From Acidovorax sp. (GTDB taxonomy: Bacteria; Pseudomonadota; Gammaproteobacteria; Burkholderiales; Burkholderiaceae_C), in NCBI RefSeq assembly GCF_021287135.1, contig NZ_JAJTBB010000048.1, positions 1-64,000 of the forward strand: DNA of 64,000 nt, given 5' to 3'. Numbering within the stretch: position 1 is the first letter of the stretch; each line of letters opens with the position of its first letter. Shown piece after piece: positions 25,783 through 33,911 of this stretch. Below the pieces are notes generated by a model that worked only from the letters and a program-made list of their open reading frames with translations, was not told where the DNA came from and did no database searches. Position numbers and translations under genes: made by a program.

Positions 25783-25796
25783 CTCTTATATAAGAG
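25783..25796. promoter_or_regulatory. Perfect 14-bp palindrome between argD and the DUF3579 gene
   Basis: CTCTTATATAAGAG lies in the 275-bp divergent region, 190 bp from argD and 73 bp from the DUF3579 start. It is strikingly A/T-rich for this genome and is symmetrical, like the operators of GntR-type repressors. TATAAG within it could also be a -10 element for the rightward gene, so that binding would block transcription. Confidence 0.5.
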
Positions 25797-25868
25797 TTAG
25801 AATCGCACGCTGCGCTGCAGCATGCAGTGACCCTGCGACTGGCGCACTCACTACCACTCCTATCCCCG

Positions 25869-26198
25869 ATGGTTTCCCCCTCCTCCAAAGAAGTCTTCAT
25901 CCAGGGCATTACCCAAGACGGGAAGACCTTTCGTCCCAGCGACTGGGCGGAACGTCTGGCGGGGGTGATGAGCAGCTTCCGCCCCGGGGGAGCGCGGCCG
26001 GGCAGCCACCTGAGCTACTCGCCCTGGTGCATTCCCACCACGCTCAATGGCGTGAAGTGCGTGGTGGTCCACAGCGACCTGCGCGACCACGAGCCCATGG
26101 CCTGGGATTTCGTCATCAACTTCGCGCGGGACAACAACCTGCAGGTGGCCGAGGCCTGCCTGCTGCCGGACGCGCCCGCATCACCCCCCCGCGCCTGA
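25869..26198 (+). CDS. DUF3579 family protein
   Basis: A 109-residue protein of the betaproteobacterial DUF3579 family, recognised by the blocks VFIQGITQDGKTFRPSDWAE, MVVHSDLRDHEPMAWDFV-like text (here VVVHSDLRDHEPMAWDFV) and FARDNNLQV. It has no signal peptide or membrane helix. The function is unknown. It is commonly found divergent from argD, as here. I chose the ATG at 25869 because the conserved family sequence begins at once after it; the frame is open 14 codons further. Its last 18 nt overlap the end of the convergent ATPase gene. Confidence 0.82.
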   Translation: MVSPSSKEVFIQGITQDGKTFRPSDWAERLAGVMSSFRPGGARPGSHLSYSPWCIPTTLNGVKCVVVHSDLRDHEPMAWDFVINFARDNNLQVAEACLLPDAPASPPRA

Positions 26199-27410
26199 AG
26201 CGGGCGCGGCATCGCTCCCGGCAGGGGCGGCCGCAAGCGGCGGCGCGGAGCCCGAGCGCAGCAGTTGCCCGGCCTGCTGCTTGGCCTGCCAGGCTTTTTC
26301 CACAAACGGATCGGTCACGCCGTAGTGGCCGTGGCGCACGCGCATGAGCAGGTTGGCCGCGGTCATGGCGCCGATGATGCCCTGCACCTCCTGCGCTGAC
26401 ACCTCACGGCCGATCTGGGCGGCATAGGCCTTGAGGGCTTCGCCGGTGAACACGCCTTTCACGTCGCCGCCAATGCTGCAGATGCGCGAGAACACCGCCT
26501 CGGCCAGCGGGCCCATGGCTTCCACCTTCTGCAATTCCACGTCGGCCGCGGCCGCGCCCAGCGACTGGGCAATGGTGGGCAGGTGCTCGTCCGGCTGCGC
26601 GTCCGGCGGCAGGCTGCGCAGGATGGTGAGGGCCTTCATCAGCTCCTCCGGGCGGCTGCCCATGCTGCGAAAGGCGGCCTCCGTCACCTCGGGCGACGGC
26701 AGCATGCCGCCCAGCTGGGGACGCACCTGCTCCAGCACATAGTCGATGAAATCGCGGCCCAGCACCGGGAACTCGGTGGTCACGGCGCCATTGAACGCCT
26801 GGTTGCCCTTGAGCGTGAGTTCCTGCACCCGGGCGCGGTGCGACCCCGTGCCCACGAAGAGAAAGTAGCCGGGCGTGCCGGGGCGGGTGTTGATGGCGTC
26901 GCGCGCCGCCTTCAGCGCGTGCAGCAGGTGGTCGCCGTCGGCGCTGCCCAGCGCATGCTGCACCTCGTCAACGATGAGCACGACGTCCGTGCGCGCCTGG
27001 TCGATCAGCTCGGTGAACGCCTGGGCCAGGGTGGCGCCCTGGTCCTTGCCCACATCCGCCAGCTTGAAGCCGAACTTGAAGCCCGCCACGCCGGCGTCCA
27101 CGCTGGTCACCCGCTGGAGCCGCCGCAGCAGCCCCGAGCCCGGCGTCTGCAGCTCCCGGAGCGTCTTGCGGATGGCCTCGTGCACCAGTTCGGCCGGGTT
27201 GGCCTGGGGCTGGCTCCACAGGTCCACGTACACCACCACGGCACCCAACGCCTCCAGCGCCGGGATGAGGTCGGTGGCGAGGAAGGTGGTCTTGCCCACG
27301 CGCCGCTGGCCCGACAGGAACAGGCCGGAGCGCAGCGAGGTGTCCAGAAACGAAGGCCGGAGCAGCTGCGCAGCCATCTGCTCGGCCAGGGCGGTGCGGC
27401 GGAAGGTCAT
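26181..27410 (-). CDS. P-loop ATPase of the AAA / STAND-like type, function unknown
   Basis: A 409-residue cytoplasmic protein. The Walker A motif GQRRVGKTT lies near residues 34-42 and Walker B VVLIVDEVQHAL near residue 145; an arginine-containing sensor region (GTGSHRARVQ) follows. The C-terminal third contains a winged-helix-like segment (about 310-375) and ends in an Ala/Pro-rich tail. This layout resembles archaeal-type and STAND ATPases that act as signalling or defence switches, but nothing adjacent points to a pathway. It is preceded by an unusually A/T-rich region with several TTATG/CATAA half-sites, suggesting its own regulated promoter and possibly recent acquisition. Confidence 0.75.
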   Translation of the reverse strand: MTFRRTALAEQMAAQLLRPSFLDTSLRSGLFLSGQRRVGKTTFLATDLIPALEALGAVVVYVDLWSQPQANPAELVHEAIRKTLRELQTPGSGLLRRLQRVTSVDAGVAGFKFGFKLADVGKDQGATLAQAFTELIDQARTDVVLIVDEVQHALGSADGDHLLHALKAARDAINTRPGTPGYFLFVGTGSHRARVQELTLKGNQAFNGAVTTEFPVLGRDFIDYVLEQVRPQLGGMLPSPEVTEAAFRSMGSRPEELMKALTILRSLPPDAQPDEHLPTIAQSLGAAAADVELQKVEAMGPLAEAVFSRICSIGGDVKGVFTGEALKAYAAQIGREVSAQEVQGIIGAMTAANLLMRVRHGHYGVTDPFVEKAWQAKQQAGQLLRSGSAPPLAAAPAGSDAAPASGAGG

Positions 27411-27475
27411 GGTTTAGGTATTTTTATGAAATTCGCATAATTATGCTTTTTCCATAATTTCCCGTAAAGCTCGGC
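27411..27475 (-). promoter_or_regulatory. A/T-rich promoter/operator region of the ATPase gene
   Basis: About 60 bp immediately before the ATPase start are strongly A/T-rich in an otherwise GC-rich window. They contain the perfect palindrome GCATAATTATGC (27435-27446) and neighbouring TTATG (27424-27428) and CATAA (27436-27440, 27453-27457) half-sites. This looks like a regulated promoter; the binding protein is not identifiable. Confidence 0.5.
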
Positions 27476-27525
27476 CGGGAAGGGCCGCCGGGCCGCCTCC
27501 GCAAATTCCCGATTCCGTCCAGAAA

Positions 27526-27560
27526 CGAAAAAACCGCCCGAAGGCGGTTGGTTCGTTTTT
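27526..27560 (-). terminator. Intrinsic terminator of rpsT (probably bidirectional)
   Basis: The stem AACCGCC (27532-27538) pairs with GGCGGTT (27543-27549) around a 4-nt loop. Read on the minus strand, the stem is followed by a run of six T, right for ending rpsT; on the plus strand a GTTTTTC tract follows as well. The region from here to the rpsT stop holds nothing else. Confidence 0.85.
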
Positions 27561-27642
27561 CTTTTGCTGGCAGCGCACCCGTTACAAACGGCGAACGGCG
27601 GAGCCGTCCGGGCTGGTTGCCTGCCGAAGCAGGCAGGATGGT

Positions 27643-27945
27643 TTAAGCGGCCGCGAGGGCCAGGGCTTTCACCTTGGAAGACAGGCGGCTCTTGTCGCGG
27701 GCAGCCTTGTTCTTGTGGAAGATGCCCTTGTCGGCCACGGTGTCGACCACCGATTGCATCTTGGCAAAGGCTTCAGCAGCCTTGGTCTTGTCGCCCGCCA
27801 GAACAGCCTTTTCGACGTTCTTGACAGCGGTGCGGTATTTGGAGCGCAGCGAGGTGTTCGCGGCGTTGATCTTGGTGTCCTGGCGGACGCGCTTGCGGCC
27901 CGAAGCGAGGCGGGGGTTCTTTTTCTTGGGCTTGGTGGATGCCAT
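27643..27945 (-). CDS. rpsT: 30S ribosomal protein S20
   Basis: A 100-residue, very basic protein of the small ribosomal subunit that binds 16S rRNA early in assembly. Family blocks are [36 protein letters not shown] and the alanine-rich end. The N-terminus carries about 12 extra residues rich in lysine ([12 protein letters not shown]) compared with the enterobacterial protein, which is typical of the Acidovorax group and one reason for the taxonomic guess. A TAGGA ribosome-binding site precedes the ATG. It is monocistronic with a clear terminator and divergent from murJ. Confidence 0.97.
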   Translation of the reverse strand: MASTKPKKKNPRLASGRKRVRQDTKINAANTSLRSKYRTAVKNVEKAVLAGDKTKAAEAFAKMQSVVDTVADKGIFHKNKAARDKSRLSSKVKALALAAA

Positions 27946-28132
27946 GGTGTATTCCTAAGAGTCTGTGGATGTTGCCAGCAAAGCCCGCGATTATAGCCCA
28001 GAGGGTTTGATGCATCCAGCCCTGCGCCCGCAGCGGGTGCAGCGCCGTCGCGATCGCCGCCAGGGAGCGGGCTCCGCCGGGCCGGTGGCGGGGCGCGGTG
28101 GCGCGCCGGGCCGGCGGGCTACACTTCTCGCG

Positions 28133-29698
28133 GTGTCGTTATTCAAAGCCGCCTCCACCGTCTCCCTTCTGACCCTGGCCTCCCGCATTACCGGGCTGGT
28201 GCGCGAGTTGCTCATGGCTTCCGTGTTCGGGGTCAGCGCCATGACCGACGCCTTCAACGTGGCGTTCCGCATTCCCAACCTGTTCCGCCGCGTGCTGGGC
28301 GAGGGCGCTTTCAGCCAGGCCTTCGTGCCCGTGCTGGCCGCCACCCGCGCGCAGGAGGGCGACGACGGCGCCCGCACGCTCATCGACCATGTGGGCACGC
28401 TGCTGGCGTGGACGCTGGTGCTGCTGTGCGTCGCCGGCGTGCTGGCCGCGCCGTGGATGGTCTGGGGCATGGCCAGCGGGCTCAAGCAGTCGCCCCAGGG
28501 GTTTGAGGCCGCCATCACCATGACGCGCTGGATGTTCCCCTACATCGGTTTCATGTCGCTGGTGGCGCTGGCGGGCGGCATTCTCAACACCTGGAAGAAG
28601 TTTGCGGTGCCCGCGGCCTCGCCCGTGCTGCTCAACCTGTCGCTGATCCTGTCCATCACGCTGGGTGCGCCCTGGTTTGCCCGGCGCGGCATCGAGCCCA
28701 TCTATGCGCAGGCCGCGGGGGTGATGCTGGGCGGCCTGCTGCAACTGGCCATTCAGGTGCCGGCCCTGGCGCGCCTGGGGCTGGTGCCGCGCATCGGCGT
28801 GCGCTGGGCCGCCGTGCGCGCCGCGTGGGCCGACCCCACCACGCGCAAGGTGGCCCGCCTGATGCTGCCCGCCCTGCTGGGCGTGAGCGTGGCGCAGATA
28901 TCGCTGCTCATCAATACGCAGATCGCCTCGCACCTGGCCACGGGCAGCGTGAGCTGGATCACCTATGCCGACCGCCTGATGGAGCTGCCCACCGCGCTGC
29001 TGGGCGTGGCGCTGGGCGTGGTGCTGATGCCGCAGCTGGCCAGCGCCCGCGCCAAGCAGGACGACGAACGCTACTCAGCCATGCTGGACTGGGGCCTGCG
29101 GCTGGTGGTGCTGCTGTCGGTGCCTTGCATGGTGGCGCTGCTGGTGTTTTCCGAACCGCTGGTGGCGGTGCTGTACCACTACGGCGCCTTTGGCGACCAG
29201 GACGTGCGGCAGACCACCTTTGCGCTCACGGGCTATGGCGCCGGGCTGGTGGGCATCGTGGCCATCAAGGTGCTGGCGCCGGGCTTCTATGCCAAGCACG
29301 ACATGCGCACGCCCATGCTGATTGCCGTGGCGGTGCTGGTGCTCACGCAGCTGATGAACCTGGTGCTGGTGCCCTACCTGCAGCATGCGGCGCTGACGCT
29401 GACCATCGGCATCGGCGCCCTGATCAATGCCGCCTGGCTGCTGGCCGGCCTGCTGCGGCGCGGCAGCTACCGGCCCCAGCCGGGCTGGGGCCGGTTCGCG
29501 CTGCAGGTGGTGGCGGCCAGCGCGCTGCTGGCGGTGCTGCTGGTGTGGGGCGCGGAGCATTTCGACTGGGTGGCGATGAAAGGCCGCACGCTGCTGCGCA
29601 TCGGCCTGATGGCCCTGCTGATGGGCGCGGCGGCCGTGCTGTACTTCGGCGCCCTGTGGGCTGCGGGCCTGAAGCTGCGCCAGATGCTGCGCCGCTGA
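28133..29698 (+). CDS. murJ: Lipid II flippase MurJ (MviN)
   Basis: A 521-residue integral membrane protein with about 14 helices that moves the peptidoglycan precursor lipid II across the inner membrane. Family signatures are SRITGLVRELLMA, the DAFNVAFRIPNLFRRVLGEG block and the later ITYADRLMELPTALLGVALG. I propose a GTG start at 28133 (VSLFKAAST), which matches the conserved N-terminus; no ATG in frame lies nearby and the upstream codons have no family similarity. It is divergent from rpsT, a common arrangement in the Comamonadaceae, and is closed by an intrinsic terminator. Confidence 0.95.
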   Translation: MSLFKAASTVSLLTLASRITGLVRELLMASVFGVSAMTDAFNVAFRIPNLFRRVLGEGAFSQAFVPVLAATRAQEGDDGARTLIDHVGTLLAWTLVLLCVAGVLAAPWMVWGMASGLKQSPQGFEAAITMTRWMFPYIGFMSLVALAGGILNTWKKFAVPAASPVLLNLSLILSITLGAPWFARRGIEPIYAQAAGVMLGGLLQLAIQVPALARLGLVPRIGVRWAAVRAAWADPTTRKVARLMLPALLGVSVAQISLLINTQIASHLATGSVSWITYADRLMELPTALLGVALGVVLMPQLASARAKQDDERYSAMLDWGLRLVVLLSVPCMVALLVFSEPLVAVLYHYGAFGDQDVRQTTFALTGYGAGLVGIVAIKVLAPGFYAKHDMRTPMLIAVAVLVLTQLMNLVLVPYLQHAALTLTIGIGALINAAWLLAGLLRRGSYRPQPGWGRFALQVVAASALLAVLLVWGAEHFDWVAMKGRTLLRIGLMALLMGAAAVLYFGALWAAGLKLRQMLRR

Positions 29699-29723
29699 GC
29701 GGCCGGCGCCTTCTCCAACGCTG

Positions 29724-29752
29724 CAAAAAGCCCTGCCAAGCAGGGCTTTTTT
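29724..29752 (+). terminator. Intrinsic terminator of murJ
   Basis: AAAAAGCCCTG (29725-29735) pairs with CAGGGCTTTTT (29741-29751) around the loop CCAAG, with a T-run ending the stem. It is a textbook rho-independent terminator in the 94-bp space before the SirB1-type gene. Confidence 0.92.
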
Positions 29753-29792
29753 GTCGCTTGACGCAGGCCGGGGCGGCCCTTACAACTGGCGC

Positions 29793-30644
29793 ATGCCCCT
29801 GAGCCTTTCCGTCCCCACCTCGCTCGAGTACTTTGCATCGCTGGTGCAAAGCGATGACCACTTCCCCCTGCTGGAGGCTGCGGCCAGCCTGGCGCAGGAC
29901 GAATACCCCGAGCTGGACGTGCAGCAGCTGCTGGGCGACGTGGACCAACTGCTCGCGCGCCTGCAGCGCCGGCTGCCCACCGATGCCCCCGCGCTGCAGC
30001 GCCTGCGCACGCTCAACCAGTTCTTCTTTGCCGACCTGGGCTTTGGCGGCAACATCAACAACTACTACGACCCCGAAAACAGCTACCTCAACGCCGTGCT
30101 GCGCACGCGCCGCGGCATCCCGATCAGCCTGGCCGTGCTGTGGATGGAGCTGGCCCAGGGCCTGGGCCTGCATGTGCGGGGCATTGCTTTCCCGGGGCAC
30201 TTCATGGTCAAGGTGCTGCTGCCCAAGGGCCAGGTGGTGCTGGACCCGACCAGCGGCCAGTCGCTCAGCCGCGAGGAACTGGCCGAGCGGCTGGAGCCCT
30301 ACAAGCGCCAGAGCGGCCTGGTGGACGACTACGACGTGCCGCTGGGCCTGTACCTGCAGGCGGCCACGCCGCGCGACATCATTGCGCGCATGCTGCGCAA
30401 CCTGAAAGAAGTGCACCGCACACAGCACGACTGGCAGCGCCTGGTGTCCGTGCAGGACCGGCTCATCGTGCTGCTGCCCCAGGCCTGGGGCGAATGGCGC
30501 GACCGAGGCCTGGCCCACGCCGAACGCGGCAACACCGCCGAGGCCGTGGCCGACCTGGAAACCTACCTGGCCCATGCCGAGGACGGGCTGGACATCGACC
30601 TGATTGCCGAGCGGCTGAGCGCACTGCGCCCAAACCGTGACTGA
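29793..30644 (+). CDS. SirB1 family protein (transglutaminase-like plus TPR-like tail)
   Basis: A 283-residue cytoplasmic protein. The central region holds the SirB1/transglutaminase-like core: NYYDPENSYLNAVL, then RRGIPISLAVLW and the FPGHFMVKVL strand. The C-terminal third (about 200-280) is helical and resembles a TPR pair (AERGNTAEAVADLETYL). The catalytic cysteine of true transglutaminases is not obvious, so an enzymatic role is doubtful. I chose the ATG at 29793, after the murJ terminator; upstream codons overlap the terminator. The downstream gene is convergent, with a REP-like hairpin in between. Confidence 0.85.
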   Translation: MPLSLSVPTSLEYFASLVQSDDHFPLLEAAASLAQDEYPELDVQQLLGDVDQLLARLQRRLPTDAPALQRLRTLNQFFFADLGFGGNINNYYDPENSYLNAVLRTRRGIPISLAVLWMELAQGLGLHVRGIAFPGHFMVKVLLPKGQVVLDPTSGQSLSREELAERLEPYKRQSGLVDDYDVPLGLYLQAATPRDIIARMLRNLKEVHRTQHDWQRLVSVQDRLIVLLPQAWGEWRDRGLAHAERGNTAEAVADLETYLAHAEDGLDIDLIAERLSALRPNRD

Positions 30645-30669
30645 ATTGCATCAGCGTTCGGTCCACCAC

Positions 30670-30728
30670 GGTTCGGGCTGAGCTTGCCGAAGCCTTGCGC
30701 AGCGCTTGGACAAGCTCAGCGTGAACGG
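30670..30728. repeat. REP-like inverted repeat doublet
   Basis: GTTCGGGCTGAGCTTG (30671-30686) and CAAGCTCAGCGTGAAC (30711-30726) pair at 14 of 16 positions. The unit resembles the widespread TTCGACAAGCTCAG-type REP sequence. It lies between convergent genes (SirB1-type and ParB-like), and an ATTTTT tract follows on the plus strand, so it may also end transcription. Confidence 0.7.
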
Positions 30729-30768
30729 TCGGTCGGATTTTTCTTCACGACTTGAGAAGGAAGCGCCG

Positions 30769-31641
30769 TCAGAACGGTGCGCTGTCTCCCGGCAGGGCCG
30801 CCTGCAGCTGTGCCACCTGCTTGCGCAGCTCGCTGTTCTCTGCCGTGAGTTCTGCCACGCGGGCGCGCAAACGGTGCAGTTCGTCGGCACTTTCGCTGCC
30901 GCCTGCGGTCGCGGTGTCCTCGCTTGCTTTCTCGTCGCCCGGCGTTTCCTCGCGCGGTTTGCGCTTGTTGAGTTCGCGCACCCGCTTGGCCGCCTGCTTG
31001 AGCTCGTCCTTGCCGGCGGCCACGGCGGCCACCTGCTCTTCGGCTGGCAGCGTGGCCACGGCGGCGGCGGCGTTGATGGAAATGGTGCCGGACTTCACCG
31101 CCGCCACCAGTTCGGGCGCTGCCTGTTTCTGGATCTTTTCGATCATCACCACCTGGCTGCTGCTCAGGCGCGCGGCCTTGGCAATGGCCTCGCGGCTGTT
31201 GAGCGGCTCGGGCGCCGGCAGCGTGGCCAGCGCCTCGGGGGCCGCGGCGGTTTCGGCGCCGGGGGCGGTGGCTTGCGCCTCGGCAGACTCGCCATGGGCC
31301 AGGGCCGCGCGTGCCTTGCGCTCCGCGATGATCTCGCGCTTGCGCAGGGCCAGCACGCCGCGCTGGAAGTCCGACACGCTGCGCCGGCCCAGGTGCTGGT
31401 CGATCATCCACAGGTGCACGTCCTCCAGCGACTGAAAGCGCGGGTTCTGCACCGTCTGGAAGGGCAGGCCGTGCTTCTGGCAGATGCCGTAGCGGTTGTG
31501 CCCGTCCACCAGCACGTCGCCCCACAGCACCAGCGCATCCCGGCAGCCTTCGGCCAGGATGCTGCGCTCCAGCGCGTCGTGCTCGTCGGGGGTGAGGGGT
31601 TCGATGTAGGCTTTGAGTTCTTCGTTGACGACGATGTTCAT
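30769..31641 (-). CDS. ParB-like nuclease-domain protein with C-terminal coiled coil
   Basis: A 290-residue protein. The N-terminal 80 residues resemble the ParB/Srx fold: LTPDEHDALERSIL followed by the LVDGHNRYGIC box. The middle carries a helix-turn-helix-like stretch (residues about 155-180, SREAIAKAARLSSSQV) similar to ParB DNA-binding parts. The last 40 residues (LHRLRARVAELTAENSELRK) have a leucine heptad and form a coiled coil. There is no parA and no parS-like array nearby, so it is not the chromosomal partition protein; such stand-alone proteins are often transcription regulators or come from mobile elements. Function unknown. Confidence 0.72.
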   Translation of the reverse strand: MNIVVNEELKAYIEPLTPDEHDALERSILAEGCRDALVLWGDVLVDGHNRYGICQKHGLPFQTVQNPRFQSLEDVHLWMIDQHLGRRSVSDFQRGVLALRKREIIAERKARAALAHGESAEAQATAPGAETAAAPEALATLPAPEPLNSREAIAKAARLSSSQVVMIEKIQKQAAPELVAAVKSGTISINAAAAVATLPAEEQVAAVAAGKDELKQAAKRVRELNKRKPREETPGDEKASEDTATAGGSESADELHRLRARVAELTAENSELRKQVAQLQAALPGDSAPF

Positions 31642-31720
31642 GGGGCAGGCGGCTCGGCGCGGGGGATCAGGGCAAGGGGCGGCATTGTAGACAGGCCGCA
31701 GCGCCCGCTTCGCTCGCGCG

Positions 31721-32803
31721 TCAGTCCCGCGGGCTGCGCAGCGCCAGCCAGCCGGCCACGGCCGTGAAGGCCAGCACCACGGCCACGATGATCCAGAAGC
31801 CGCGCGGGTCGTTCGCCAGCGGCACGCCGCCCACGTTCATGCCGAACAGGCCCGCCAGGATGTTGATGGGCAGGGCCAGCACGGTCACCACGGTCAGCAC
31901 GAACAGGCTGCGGCTGTTGGACTCCTGCACGGCCGCGGCGATTTCTTCCTGCAGCAGCTTGATGCGCTCCTGCAGGCCCTGCATGTCGCGCAGCACCACC
32001 GAGAACTCCTCGGTGGAGTCGCGCAGCTCCTGCACGTCGTCGGGCCGCATCCAGGCCGGCGGGTGCTGCAGCAGCCGGAACAGCGCCGCCGGCTCGGGCG
32101 CCAGCAGGCGCTGCAGGCGCACCAGCAGCCGGCGCAGCACGCCCAGGCGGGCGCGCTTGTGGTCCAGGCGGCCCGCCAGCAGCGCGTCTTCCACGCTGTC
32201 GATGCGCTGGGTCACGCCGCGCACGATGTCCACCAGGCCCGAGGCCTGCGTGCGCATCAGCTCGGCCAGCAGCGCCACGCTGGAGCGCGGGGCGTGGCCG
32301 CCGCGCACGGCGGTGCGCAGGGCGTCCACCGAGCGCAGCGCGCGCGTGCGGCCGGTCACCATCAGGCGCGGCGCCACGCCGGTCCACAGCGTGGCGATGT
32401 CCGACGGCTCGAAGGCAAAGTCGAAATGCGCGTCGTTGAGCACGGCGATCAGCGTGTCGTCGTCGCGCTCGATGCGGGTGGAGACCGAGCGGTCCTTCAG
32501 TGCGTCGAAGAAGGCCTCGGGCAGGCCGGCGTGCCGTTCCATCCAGCGCACGGCCTGGGCGTGGCTGAGGTTGAAGTGCAGCCACACGAAGCGCTCGTCG
32601 CCCGCGACCGGCGCGGCCAGCCACTCGGCCGCCTGCGCTGTGTCCACCTCCTGGGGCGGGTCATCGCCGCCCAGCAGGTAGCCGCAGATCAGCCCGGCCG
32701 AGTCGCCGCCGTAGTGCTGTGGCGCGTGCGGCAGCGCCGGCCTGGCAGCAGGCGCGGCAGGGGCGTCGGGATCGGGGAGAAGGTCGGGCGGGGATGGGGG
32801 CAC
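31721..32803 (-). CDS. CorA-family divalent-cation transporter (ZntB-like)
   Basis: A protein of about 360 residues with a large cytoplasmic N-terminal domain and two C-terminal membrane helices. The signature GMN lies in GLFGMNVGG right after the first helix (VLTVVTVLALPINILAG), and a coiled-coil stretch (QERIKLLQEEIAAAVQE) precedes it, as in CorA/ZntB. Such channels import or export Mg2+, Co2+ or Zn2+; the short loop after GMN lacks the usual acidic MPE motif, which fits the ZntB side of the family. The start is uncertain: I used the GTG at 32803; the frame is open back to an ATG at 32917 that would overlap the divergent ppk2 gene. Confidence 0.82.
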   Translation of the reverse strand: MPPSPPDLLPDPDAPAAPAARPALPHAPQHYGGDSAGLICGYLLGGDDPPQEVDTAQAAEWLAAPVAGDERFVWLHFNLSHAQAVRWMERHAGLPEAFFDALKDRSVSTRIERDDDTLIAVLNDAHFDFAFEPSDIATLWTGVAPRLMVTGRTRALRSVDALRTAVRGGHAPRSSVALLAELMRTQASGLVDIVRGVTQRIDSVEDALLAGRLDHKRARLGVLRRLLVRLQRLLAPEPAALFRLLQHPPAWMRPDDVQELRDSTEEFSVVLRDMQGLQERIKLLQEEIAAAVQESNSRSLFVLTVVTVLALPINILAGLFGMNVGGVPLANDPRGFWIIVAVVLAFTAVAGWLALRSPRD

Positions 32804-32885
32804 GGCCGTGCATGGTGGCGCCCGGGTGTGACGGGCGCGTGACAGACATGGCGTTGTCACAGCTTTGTCACCGCAGGGCGCGAGC

Positions 32886-33830
32886 ATGCGGCTTCTTGTC
32901 TTGAACCTTGCTGCCATGCTTTACCCCCAACACCTCGACGCCCAGGACCTGATGCAGCGCATCGCCAACGACCTGATCGACAGCTACGACGAAGAGCTGG
33001 AGCTGGAAATCGAGGACCGCAACGTGGACGACAGCGGCGCCCTGCAGCCCACCGACAAGCTGGCGCGCCAGCGGTACTTCACGGAGCTGTTCCGCCTGCA
33101 GGGCGAGTTGGTCAAGCTGCAGGACTGGGTGCAGCACACGCGCCAGAAGGTGGTGATCCTGTTCGAGGGGCGCGACGCAGCCGGCAAGGGTGGCGTGATC
33201 AAGCGCATCACCCAGCGGCTGAACCCGCGCGTGGTGCGCGTGGCGGCGCTGCCCGCGCCCAACGACCGCGAGCGCACGCAGTGGTACTTCCAGCGCTATG
33301 TGGCACACCTGCCGGCGGCGGGCGAGATGGTGCTGTTCGACCGCAGCTGGTACAACCGCGCGGGCGTCGAGCGGGTGATGGGCTTTTGCACCGACGACGA
33401 GTACGAGGAGTTCTTCCGCACCGTGCCCGAGTTTGAAAAGATGCTGGTGCGCTCGGGCATCACGCTGGTCAAGTACTGGTTCTCCATCACCGACGAAGAG
33501 CAGCACCTGCGCTTTCTGGGCCGCATCCACGACCCGCTCAAGCAGTGGAAGTTGAGCCCCATGGACCTGGAAAGCCGCGTGCGCTGGGAGGCCTACACCA
33601 AGGCCAAGGAGACGATGCTGGAGCGCACCCACATCCCCGAGGCGCCGTGGTGGGTGGTGCAGGCCGTGGACAAGAAAAAGGCGCGCCTGAACTGCATCGC
33701 CCACCTGCTGTCGCAGCTGCCCTACGAAGAGGTTCCCCACCCCACCGTGGTGCTGCCCGAGCGCGTGCGCAACCCCGAATACCTGCGCCAGCCCGTGCCG
33801 GCGTCGATGTACGTGCCCGAGGTGTACTGA
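32886..33830 (+). CDS. ppk2: Polyphosphate kinase 2 family protein
   Basis: A 314-residue cytoplasmic kinase that transfers phosphate between polyphosphate and nucleotides (usually making NTP from NDP and polyP). Walker A is GRDAAGKGG, the lid region is RTQWYFQRYVAHLPAAGE and Walker B is LFDRSWYNRAGVERVMGF. The block YWFSITDEEQ is typical of class I PPK2. The start is uncertain among ATGs at 32886 and 32916; both keep the conserved core. It is divergent from the CorA-type transporter and convergent with the AraC operon, with a short repeat in the junction. Confidence 0.92.
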   Translation: MRLLVLNLAAMLYPQHLDAQDLMQRIANDLIDSYDEELELEIEDRNVDDSGALQPTDKLARQRYFTELFRLQGELVKLQDWVQHTRQKVVILFEGRDAAGKGGVIKRITQRLNPRVVRVAALPAPNDRERTQWYFQRYVAHLPAAGEMVLFDRSWYNRAGVERVMGFCTDDEYEEFFRTVPEFEKMLVRSGITLVKYWFSITDEEQHLRFLGRIHDPLKQWKLSPMDLESRVRWEAYTKAKETMLERTHIPEAPWWVVQAVDKKKARLNCIAHLLSQLPYEEVPHPTVVLPERVRNPEYLRQPVPASMYVPEVY

Positions 33831-33855
33831 GAGCGGCGCGTGTGCGCGCCTGAAT

Positions 33856-33910
33856 GCTATTGTTATGATAGCTGCTAGCGCTTATCCAGCAAGCGCTAAA
33901 GGGCGATTTC
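33856..33910 (+). repeat. Short double-hairpin repeat, copy 4 (best-formed)
   Basis: GCTATTGTTATGATAGC forms the first hairpin and AGCGCTTATCCAGCAAGCGCT the second, both perfect. It fills the 81-bp gap between the convergent ppk2 and AraC-regulator genes. This is the clearest copy for defining the consensus. Confidence 0.9.
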
Positions 33911-33911
33911 A

